The notes under the pieces were generated by a model, which worked only from the letters and a program-made list of their open reading frames with translations, was not told the DNA's origin and searched no databases. This document shows, in pieces, positions 31,988 through 38,141 of a DNA stretch of 38,141 nt. Position numbers and translations under genes: made by a program. Origin of the DNA: Gordonia gummivorans (GTDB taxonomy: Bacteria; Actinomycetota; Actinomycetes; Mycobacteriales; Mycobacteriaceae). The stretch is from positions 1-38,141 of the forward strand of contig NZ_JAKWBF010000043.1 in the NCBI RefSeq assembly GCF_022513585.1, read 5' to 3'. Positions within the stretch are counted from its first letter, which is position 1; each line of letters opens with the position of its first letter.

Positions 31988-34117
31988 ATCGGTGGGCGCG
32001 AGCGCCCCGGTCTGCTGCAGGATCCAGGCGATCTCGAAGGAGATCTCCTCCCACTGCTTGTAGCGGCCGCTCACCCCTCCGTGCCCGGCCGACATCTCCG
32101 TCTTCAGGAGCACGAGGTTGTCCGACGTCGAGCATTCCTGCAGCCGGGCAACCCATTTCGCGGCCTCGGTGTAGAGCACGCGAGTGTCGTTGCGTGAGGT
32201 GAGAGCCAGGATCGGCGGATACGGTTGGGCCACCACGTTCTCGTACGGCGAGTACTCGCGCATGTAGGCGTAGACCTCAGGGTTGTGCAGAGGGTCGCCC
32301 CACTCGTCCCATTCGATCACCGTCAGCGGCAGTGACGGGTCGAGGATCGAGTTGAGCGCGTCGACGAACGGCACCGAAGCGAGGATGCCGTTGAACAGTT
32401 GTGGCGCGAGGTTGGCAACCGCCCCCATGAGCAACCCACCGGCCGACCCGCCCTCGGCCACCATCTGCGACGGCGTAGTCCATCCTTCGTCGACGAGATA
32501 CTGTGCGGCCGAGACGAAGTCGGTGAAGGTGTTCTTCTTCTGCAGCTCTTTGCCGTTTTCGTACCAGTAGCGGCCCATCTCGCCGCCACCGCGCACGTGC
32601 GCCAGCACGAAGACCACGCCGCGGTCGAGCATGGACAGCCGCGACACGGAGAAGTACGGGTCGATGCTCGCCTCGTAGGAGCCGTAGCCGTAGAGGAGCA
32701 GCGGCGCCGGCTTGTTCTCGTCGGTTCCCTTGCGCCGCACGATGGACAGCGGAATCCGCGTACCGTCCGCCGCGGTTGCCCACTCGCGGGATTGGACGTA
32801 GTCGGCGGGATCGTAGCCACCGAGAACTGGCTGCCGCTTGAGCAGAGTGCGTTCGCCGGTGGTGACGTCGAGCTCGATCAGTTCGCTCGGCTCGGTGAAG
32901 CTTCCGTACCCGATGCGCAACCGTGGTGTGGTCCACTCGCGGTTGCCTGCCAGCCCGACCGTTCCCAACTCCTCGGCAAAGGTGACCTCGTGGAAATCCG
33001 CCTCGGTCGGAATTCCGGTGATGGTCCGCAGATCTGCGATGGCGATGCGCGGCAACGCCTCCCGACGGTAGGACAGCACCAGGTAGTCGCGGAACGCGTC
33101 GAGGTCCTCGATACGTCGGCCGGGATCGTGGGCGAAGAGTTCACGTCGATTCGTCGGATCGTCGACGGGCGCGATGTCGATCGCGAAGTTCTCTGCCTTG
33201 CTGCCGCCCCGAATGTCGTTGTGCACGATGACGAAATAGTCGGCATCATCGATCACGGCATGTTCGACGCTGTATTCGACGCCGTCGACCCGGGGTGCCA
33301 CGCTCACGAACTCACCGGTCGGGTCGTTCGCGTCGAGGACGTAGACCTCGGAGGTGATCTTGGAGCCCGCCCCGATCATGAGATACCGGTCGCTGCGGGT
33401 GGATCCCATGCCAACCCAGTAGCGTTCGTCCGGCTCGTGAAAGACCTTGACGTCGGCCGTATCGGTGCCGAAGTCGTGGCGCCACACGGTGTCGGGGCGC
33501 CATGCCGCGTCGACCGTCTGGTAGAAGACGTGCCGGGCGTCGGCCGACCAGACCGCCCCGCCGGCCGTGTCCTCGATCAACTCGTCCAGCAATGCACCGG
33601 TGCGTAAATCCTTGAAGCGCAGCGTGTATCGCTCGTCGCCGACCACGTCGGTGCTGTAGGCCAGCCAGTTGCCGTCGTCACTGACCGACAGTGCGCCCAG
33701 ACTGAAGAAGTCGTGGCCCCGCGCCTCGACGTTGGCGTCGAGCAGCACTTCCTCGCCGGGAAGCGCACCGTCCTCGGACACCTCCGGCGGCGTCCAGTCA
33801 TCATCGTCGCCGATCGGGCAACGACAGTGCGTCGCATACTGTTTGCCCTCGTGCGTCCTGCCGTAGTACCAGTACTTGCCGCGGCGACTGGGAACCGACA
33901 TGTCGGTCTCCTTGGTCCGCGCCTTGATCTCGGCGAAGATCTGCTTGCGCAATCCGGCGAGTTGCTCGGTGTTCTTCTCGGTGAACGCGTTCTGCGCTTC
34001 GAGGTACGCGATGACCTCGGGATCGTCCTTGTCCCGCAACCATTCGTAGTGGTCGACGACGGTGTCGCCGTGATGCGTGCGCTCGGCGGGTATCTTCTTG
34101 GCGACGGGCGCGCTCAC
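31973..34117 (-). CDS. ptrB: S9 family oligopeptidase (protease II, PtrB)
   Basis: This 714-residue cytosolic serine peptidase cleaves short peptides after basic residues. An N-terminal segment (HHGDTVVDHYEWLRDKDDPEV) and a seven-blade propeller precede the catalytic domain. The catalytic residues are Ser in EGGSAGGLL, Asp in TSRNDTRV and His in MSAGHGGVSG. The GTG at 34117 overlaps the purC stop (GTGA) and follows GGAGG, so it is translationally coupled. In M. tuberculosis the gene is split into ptrBa and ptrBb; here it is whole. Its last codons and stop lie in an R1 repeat. Confidence 0.94.
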   Translation of the reverse strand: MSAPVAKKIPAERTHHGDTVVDHYEWLRDKDDPEVIAYLEAQNAFTEKNTEQLAGLRKQIFAEIKARTKETDMSVPSRRGKYWYYGRTHEGKQYATHCRCPIGDDDDWTPPEVSEDGALPGEEVLLDANVEARGHDFFSLGALSVSDDGNWLAYSTDVVGDERYTLRFKDLRTGALLDELIEDTAGGAVWSADARHVFYQTVDAAWRPDTVWRHDFGTDTADVKVFHEPDERYWVGMGSTRSDRYLMIGAGSKITSEVYVLDANDPTGEFVSVAPRVDGVEYSVEHAVIDDADYFVIVHNDIRGGSKAENFAIDIAPVDDPTNRRELFAHDPGRRIEDLDAFRDYLVLSYRREALPRIAIADLRTITGIPTEADFHEVTFAEELGTVGLAGNREWTTPRLRIGYGSFTEPSELIELDVTTGERTLLKRQPVLGGYDPADYVQSREWATAADGTRIPLSIVRRKGTDENKPAPLLLYGYGSYEASIDPYFSVSRLSMLDRGVVFVLAHVRGGGEMGRYWYENGKELQKKNTFTDFVSAAQYLVDEGWTTPSQMVAEGGSAGGLLMGAVANLAPQLFNGILASVPFVDALNSILDPSLPLTVIEWDEWGDPLHNPEVYAYMREYSPYENVVAQPYPPILALTSRNDTRVLYTEAAKWVARLQECSTSDNLVLLKTEMSAGHGGVSGRYKQWEEISFEIAWILQQTGALAPTDPTAP

Positions 34118-35016
34118 CGCGACACCTCCGCGCCCGGCCAGTCGTTGAAGCTCAACTGCGAAATCCATTCGTAGGCATCGATATAACGTTGACGTGTGCG
34201 CGCCACGACGTCGTCGGGCAAGCTGGGTGGCGGCGTGTCGGAAGCCCGGTCCCAACCGGACGCGGGGCCGGTCAGCCAGTTTCGGACGATCTGTTTGTCG
34301 AAGCTCGGCTGCACCTCACCGGCCCGGTAGGTGGCGGCCTCCCAGTAGCGCGACGAGTCGGGTGTCAACACCTCGTCGGCCAGGATCAGTCCTCCGTCGT
34401 CGCCGATGCCGAACTCGAATTTGGTGTCGGCCAAGATGATTCCACGCTCTGCGGCGATGTCGGCGCCCCGCGAGTAGATGTCGAGGGTGGCCGTGCGCAA
34501 TGCCTCGGCCCGCTCGGCGCCCTCCTGTTCGACGACGTGAGCGAAGCTGATGTTCTCGTCGTGCTCACCCTGTTCAGCCTTGGTCGCCGGGGTGAAGATC
34601 GGCGTCGGGAGCTTGCTCGCCTCGTCGAGCCCGGTGGGCAGGTCGATGCCGCACACCGACCCGGTCGCCCGATAGTCGAGCAGTCCCGACCCGGTGAGGT
34701 ATCCACGGGCGACGCATTCGACGGCGACCATCGGCAACTTGCGAACGACCATCGAGCGCCCGACGACCACTTCGGGAATGCGGTCATCGGTTGGCCCGCC
34801 GACCAGGTGGTTGGGCACGCCGAGCGCGTCGAACCAGAAGAAGCTCATGGCGGTGAGAATCCGGCCCTTGTCGGGGATGACGGGGCTCAGGATGTGGTCG
34901 TAGGCGGAAATGCGGTCAGACGCCACCAGCAGCAGGGTGTCCGCGTCGATCTCGTAGATCTCACGAACCTTGCCCGACGCGACGTGACGGTACGACTCGA
35001 GGTCTGGGTGGGCCAT
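34114..35016 (-). CDS. purC: Phosphoribosylaminoimidazole-succinocarboxamide synthase PurC
   Basis: This is a 300-residue SAICAR synthetase, which condenses CAIR with aspartate in purine synthesis. Signatures are SGKVREIYEIDADTLLLVASDRISAYD near the N-terminus, VECVARGYLTGSG, and LADTKFEFG with the following LADEVLTPDSSRYW. The ATG at 35016 is chosen; the frame extends 16 codons upstream but overlaps the divergent SelT-like promoter. Protease II is coupled downstream. Confidence 0.97.
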   Translation of the reverse strand: MAHPDLESYRHVASGKVREIYEIDADTLLLVASDRISAYDHILSPVIPDKGRILTAMSFFWFDALGVPNHLVGGPTDDRIPEVVVGRSMVVRKLPMVAVECVARGYLTGSGLLDYRATGSVCGIDLPTGLDEASKLPTPIFTPATKAEQGEHDENISFAHVVEQEGAERAEALRTATLDIYSRGADIAAERGIILADTKFEFGIGDDGGLILADEVLTPDSSRYWEAATYRAGEVQPSFDKQIVRNWLTGPASGWDRASDTPPPSLPDDVVARTRQRYIDAYEWISQLSFNDWPGAEVSR

Positions 35017-35051
35017 GACCACGACAGTAAACGTATGCGAGGCTGGCAGCC

Positions 35052-35339
35052 ATGACCGGGCCACAGATCACCATCACCTACTGCACCCAGTGCAATTGGC
35101 TGCTGCGCGCGTCGTGGATGGCGAGCGAACTCCTCAACACCTTCGGTGCCGAACTCGGGTCGGTGACCCTGGTCCCGGGCACGGGTGGTGTCTTCCACAT
35201 CGACGTCGACGGCACCCAGGTGTGGGAACGCAAGCGCGACGGCGGATTTCCCGATGTCGTCACCCTGAAGCGACTCGTCCGAGATCAAGCGCTGCCGGAT
35301 TGGAACCTCGGGCATGCCGATCGGCAGGCCGATAGCTGA
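35052..35339 (+). CDS. SelT/SelW/SelH (Rdx)-family thioredoxin-like protein
   Basis: This 95-residue protein has the Rdx pattern ITYCTQCNWLLRASWMASELLNTF with a CxxC pair (Cys11, Cys14) in place of the selenocysteine form. GGVFHIDVDGTQVWERKRDGGFPD is the second conserved block. These small proteins are presumed thiol oxidoreductases. The gene is divergent from purC, with 35 bp between starts, and GAGG lies 11 bp before the ATG. Confidence 0.9.
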   Translation: MTGPQITITYCTQCNWLLRASWMASELLNTFGAELGSVTLVPGTGGVFHIDVDGTQVWERKRDGGFPDVVTLKRLVRDQALPDWNLGHADRQADS

Positions 35340-35373
35340 GTCCCTTCTGCCGTCTGATGCGTCCACCACCGAT

Positions 35374-35427
35374 GGCTGAGGTGCGAGGAGCGGTAGGGGC
35401 TTCGCTTGCGCTCCGCGTACCTCAGCC
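35374..35427. repeat. Dispersed palindromic repeat R1, short copy
   Basis: GGCTGAGGT (35374-35382) and ACCTCAGCC (35419-35427) form the outer arms, with GGAGCG/CGCTCC inside. The central part of the longer copies is absent. It lies between the convergent SelT-like and purB genes and may help end both transcripts. Confidence 0.7.
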
Positions 35428-35454
35428 AGCGGGTGAGGCGAGCGCGAGCTGGAG

Positions 35455-36882
35455 TCAGAGAATGGCGGCAGGCGTGTATGACGCCGCTTCCGGATACTGC
35501 GCAATGACCTTCTCGGCCGCGGCGATCACGTCGGCGACCTGCGCTTGCGCCGCACCGACAAACGCGGACTTGTCATCGAGCAGGGCGTCGAGCTGAGCAC
35601 GGTCGAGCGGGATGCGCTCGTCGGCGGCGAGACGGTCGAGCAGATCGGGTTCGCGCCCCTCCTCACGCATGGCGAGCGCGACGTCGACGGCGTTCTCCTT
35701 GATCGCCTCGTGCGCCGTTTCGCGCCCGACGCCGGCCCGCACCGACGCCATCAGCACCTTGGTGGTGGCGAGGAACGGCAGGTAGCGGTCGAGTTCGTTG
35801 GCGATCACCGCGGGGTAGGCGCCGAATTCGGCGAGCACCGTCAGGAATGTCTCCATCAGTCCGTCGATGGCGAAGAAGGCGTCGGGCAGCGCGACGCGAC
35901 GCACCACCGAGCAGAAGACGTCGCCCTCGTTCCATTGCGCGCCGGCGAGTTCGGCGGCCATCGATCCGTAGCCACGCAACACCACCGCGAGGCCGTTGAC
36001 CCGCTCGCAGCTGCGGGTGTTCATCTTGTGCGGCATCGCCGACGACCCCACCTGACCCGGCTGGAACCCCTCGGTGACCAGCTCATGCCCGGCCATCAGT
36101 CGGATCGTGTGTGCCAGCGACGATGGCGCGGCCGCGGTCTGGACCAGCGCCGACACCACGTCGTGGTCGAGCGACCGCGGATAGATCTGGCCGACGGAGG
36201 TGAGCGATCGCGCGAAACCGAGATGGTCGGCGACCCGGTGCTCGAGTTCGGCGAGTTTGCCCGAGTCACCGCCGAGGAGGTCGAGCATGTCCTGTGAGGT
36301 GCCCATCGGGCCCTTGATGCCGCGCAACGGATAGCGGTCGATGAGCTCGCGCAGCCGGGTGAGCGCGATCATCAGCTCGTCGGCGGCCGACGCGAACCGC
36401 TTGCCCAGCGTCGTCGCCTGCGCGGCGACATTGTGGCTGCGACCGGCCATGACCAACGACGCGTACTGCGCCGCGCGCTCGGTCAGCCGGGCCAGCACCG
36501 TCACGCCGTGCGCGTGCACGTGTTCGAGGGAACGCAGGATCTGCAGTTGCTCGACGTTCTCGGTGAGATCGCGGCTGGTCATGCCCTTGTGGATCTGCTC
36601 ATGCCCGGCGAGAGCGTTGAACTCCTCGATGCGGGCCTTCACGTCGTGCCGGGTGACGCGCTCGCGATCCGCGATCGACGCGAGGTCTATCTGGTCGACA
36701 ACGCGCTCGTAGTCGGCGATCGCGTCGGCCGGCACATCGATCCCCAGATCGCGCTGCGCCTTGAGGACCGCGATCCACAGTTGGCGTTCGAGCTCGATCT
36801 TGGCGCCGGCCGACCAGATCTCGGCGAGGTCGGCGGAGGCGTAACGGCTGGCCAGAACATTGGCGATGGCAGGCTTGGGCAC
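35455..36882 (-). CDS. purB: Adenylosuccinate lyase PurB
   Basis: This 475-residue fumarase/aspartase-superfamily enzyme acts twice in purine synthesis. The signature SSAMPHKMNTRSCE carries the flexible loop, and the catalytic His is in MAGRSHNVAAQATTLGKRF. The N-terminal MPKPAIANVLASRYAS is typical of actinobacterial PurB. The GTG at 36882 is used. TACACT 6 bp before it suggests a leaderless transcript, while GAGGAGG about 20 bp away is too far to act as a normal ribosome site. Confidence 0.97.
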   Translation of the reverse strand: MPKPAIANVLASRYASADLAEIWSAGAKIELERQLWIAVLKAQRDLGIDVPADAIADYERVVDQIDLASIADRERVTRHDVKARIEEFNALAGHEQIHKGMTSRDLTENVEQLQILRSLEHVHAHGVTVLARLTERAAQYASLVMAGRSHNVAAQATTLGKRFASAADELMIALTRLRELIDRYPLRGIKGPMGTSQDMLDLLGGDSGKLAELEHRVADHLGFARSLTSVGQIYPRSLDHDVVSALVQTAAAPSSLAHTIRLMAGHELVTEGFQPGQVGSSAMPHKMNTRSCERVNGLAVVLRGYGSMAAELAGAQWNEGDVFCSVVRRVALPDAFFAIDGLMETFLTVLAEFGAYPAVIANELDRYLPFLATTKVLMASVRAGVGRETAHEAIKENAVDVALAMREEGREPDLLDRLAADERIPLDRAQLDALLDDKSAFVGAAQAQVADVIAAAEKVIAQYPEAASYTPAAIL

Positions 36883-36906
36883 CGCACCAGTGTAGTTGCG
36901 GCCTCC

Positions 36907-37344
36907 TCAGAAGCCGAAGCAGAGTCCGTTAGACCCGTAGCCCTTGCGTACCTTCACCAGCGTCTTCGCCGACGTCTGACCGTTCTGGACGGCGTACAGG
37001 TAGCGGTCGCCGAGGTGACGCGGGACCCAGGTGGTCGAGGCGAGCGCTCCTCGCGGCAGATCGCGGCCGACGAAGATCGGCGGATACCCGGTGCGCTGTT
37101 CGTAGAACGCGACCCAGCCCGAACTGTTGACGGCGAGCGTGACCGGATAGGTGCAGCCGGTGCCGTAGACCACCGACGACAACGGCACACCGGCGTCCGG
37201 CTTTCCGGCCGGTGCCGCACTGCTCTGCCCCGCGCCGAGCAGGGCGGTCGCGGTGCAGACGAGCGCGAGCACCGCCGCACCGATCGTCCTGGCGGCCCGA
37301 CGACCCGACGCCGAGCGCACGCGAGAAGAATCCTGCACCGTCAC
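36907..37344 (-). CDS. Small secreted protein of unknown function
   Basis: This 145-residue protein has a signal peptide: an Arg-rich start (RSASGRRAART), a hydrophobic core (IGAAVLALVCTATALLGAG) and a cleavage site near SSAAPAG. The mature part of about 100 residues has two Cys (GTGCTYPV and GLCFGF) that could pair, and beta-rich segments (GWVAFYEQRTGYPPIFVG). No family is recognised. The GTG at 37344 is chosen because it leaves a normal signal peptide; the frame extends to an ATG at 37410. A perfect palindrome and a possible promoter lie just upstream. Confidence 0.65.
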   Translation of the reverse strand: MTVQDSSRVRSASGRRAARTIGAAVLALVCTATALLGAGQSSAAPAGKPDAGVPLSSVVYGTGCTYPVTLAVNSSGWVAFYEQRTGYPPIFVGRDLPRGALASTTWVPRHLGDRYLYAVQNGQTSAKTLVKVRKGYGSNGLCFGF

Positions 37345-37440
37345 CACCCCAATTCCGTCCAAGCGTTCATTCCCCCGGCCACCGCGGACACACACTGTGA
37401 CCGTGGTCATCCTGACACTCTTGCATACCGGGCACCCCAG

Positions 37441-37462
37441 GATCGGGACAACTGTCCCGATC
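37441..37462 (-). promoter_or_regulatory. 22-bp near-continuous palindrome, probable operator
   Basis: GATCGGGACA (37441-37450) and TGTCCCGATC (37453-37462) are perfect complements around AC. On the minus strand TTGTCC within it and TATGCA 18 bp on form a possible promoter for the secreted-protein gene. The two-base centre is too small for a hairpin loop, so an operator for the adjacent TetR protein is more likely than a terminator. Confidence 0.55.
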
Positions 37463-37465
37463 GGC

Positions 37466-38059
37466 TCAGCCCTGAGGCGCAAGCACGCCGACGACCTCGT
37501 GCAGCGCATCACGTGTTGCGTCCAGTGGACTGACCGAGGGCTGGCCGAGCGCGCCGACGATGGCCCCGTCCTCGACGGCGATGAGCTGACCGACGTGGAC
37601 CGGTTCGGCGATACGACCGGATTTCGCGAGCAGAGCGGAGTGGTACGCGGCGAGCGAATGCCGCCGCTCGGTGACCACGTCACGGAGTCGCGGGTAACGC
37701 GCCGCGAGTGCGATCAGTTCGTAGCGGGCCGCGAGCTCCTCGATGGAGGTGGACTCGCCGACGAACACCTCCGCGAGTACACCGGCCGTCGCACTGTTCC
37801 CGCGTCGTCGCCGTGGAACTGCATCGGCGCGCGCGGCGATGCCGTGTTCGTCGTTGCGGCACAGGTGCGCCGCCGCCTCGGCCATCAGATCGTCGAGGGA
37901 TGCGAAGTAATAGGTCGTCGATGCGAGTGGAAGTTGGGCCCGATCGGCGACCGCCCGGTGACGCACTGCGTCGAATCCTCCTTCGAGCAGCAGGGCACCG
38001 GCGGCCTCGATCAACAGAGACCGCCGCCGCGCACCCTTGGGCGTCGCCGCCGATGTCAT
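37466..38059 (-). CDS. TetR family transcriptional regulator
   Basis: This is a 197-residue regulator. The helix-turn-helix is in SLLIEAAGALLLEGGFDAVRHRAVADRAQLPLASTTYYFASLDDLM (about 14-59), with the TTYYF recognition end typical of TetR. The C-terminal ligand domain has no recognised specificity. It lies upstream of the secreted-protein gene on the same strand, with the 22-bp palindrome in the gap. GCTTTC-AC-GAAAGC at 38097-38110 upstream of its start is another small dyad and may be its own operator. Confidence 0.9.
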   Translation of the reverse strand: MTSAATPKGARRRSLLIEAAGALLLEGGFDAVRHRAVADRAQLPLASTTYYFASLDDLMAEAAAHLCRNDEHGIAARADAVPRRRRGNSATAGVLAEVFVGESTSIEELAARYELIALAARYPRLRDVVTERRHSLAAYHSALLAKSGRIAEPVHVGQLIAVEDGAIVGALGQPSVSPLDATRDALHEVVGVLAPQG

Positions 38060-38096
38060 GTGCTCATGCTGCCAAAGCGATCAGGACCGCCGGGTT

Positions 38097-38110
38097 GCTT
38101 TCACGAAAGC
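38097..38110. promoter_or_regulatory. Small dyad upstream of the TetR gene
   Basis: GCTTTC and GAAAGC flank AC, 38 bp before the regulator start. A candidate autoregulatory site by position only; the rest of 38060-38141 shows no gene. Confidence 0.35.
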
Positions 38111-38141
38111 GGTCCATAGGGTCGCGAACTACCGTATAAGT

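Overview
The window is high-GC actinobacterial DNA. The gene set points to a mycolic-acid bacterium of the order Mycobacteriales, most likely Gordonia or a close relative: an antigen-85-like esterase, ClpC with a ClgR-type box, a lytic transglycosylase behind an MtrA-like box, and a pur cluster (purB, purC with a protease II gene, an EmrB-like transporter, purS, purQ, M18 peptidase) resembling the Mycobacterium tuberculosis purB/purC/ptrB/emrB/purQ neighbourhood. The genus is inferred from gene content. No rRNA, tRNA, CRISPR array, transposase or phage gene was seen.

Layout. 1-3900: the tail of a VWA-domain gene, a secreted mycolyltransferase-like esterase, a 680-bp repeat-rich gap, a WYL regulator with a small membrane protein, and a divergent mycothiol-dependent-type (TIGR03086) enzyme. 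3900-9050: MFS exporter and SRPBCC protein, then a coupled pair of secreted LVIVD-repeat and DUF305 proteins, and on the other strand a very small ORF followed by an HNH endonuclease. 9050-13270: small membrane protein, acyltransferase-3, an SGNH hydrolase that overlaps it tail to tail, and an enoyl-CoA hydratase. 13270-18420: clpC, a two-domain VOC protein, a DUF5996 protein and a TetR regulator. 18480-24610: alpha/beta hydrolase, an ECF sigma factor translationally coupled to a triple-VOC protein with an unusual N-terminal tail, an HxlR/quinone-oxidoreductase divergent pair, a DUF1772 membrane protein and a PQQ-like beta-propeller. 24610-25220: a gene-free stretch packed with perfect hairpins. 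25220-38141: lytic transglycosylase, the chain purS-purQ-membrane protein-M18 peptidase, glutathione peroxidase, a MarR regulator with a DHA2 exporter, protease II coupled to purC, a SelT/W/H-like protein, purB, a secreted protein and a TetR regulator.

Two families of dispersed palindromic repeats lie between genes. Family R1 has cores CTGAGGTGC and GCACCTCAG and occurs five times. Family R2 is about 110 bp, built around GTAGGGGAAGAA, and occurs twice in opposite orientation. One R1 copy supplies the last codons and stop of the protease II gene. The most unusual coding arrangement is the ECF sigma/triple-VOC pair, where the VOC gene has two in-frame starts, each with its own ribosome binding site, so that one product would carry the tail and the other would not. 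The most structured non-coding stretch is 24,666-25,096.
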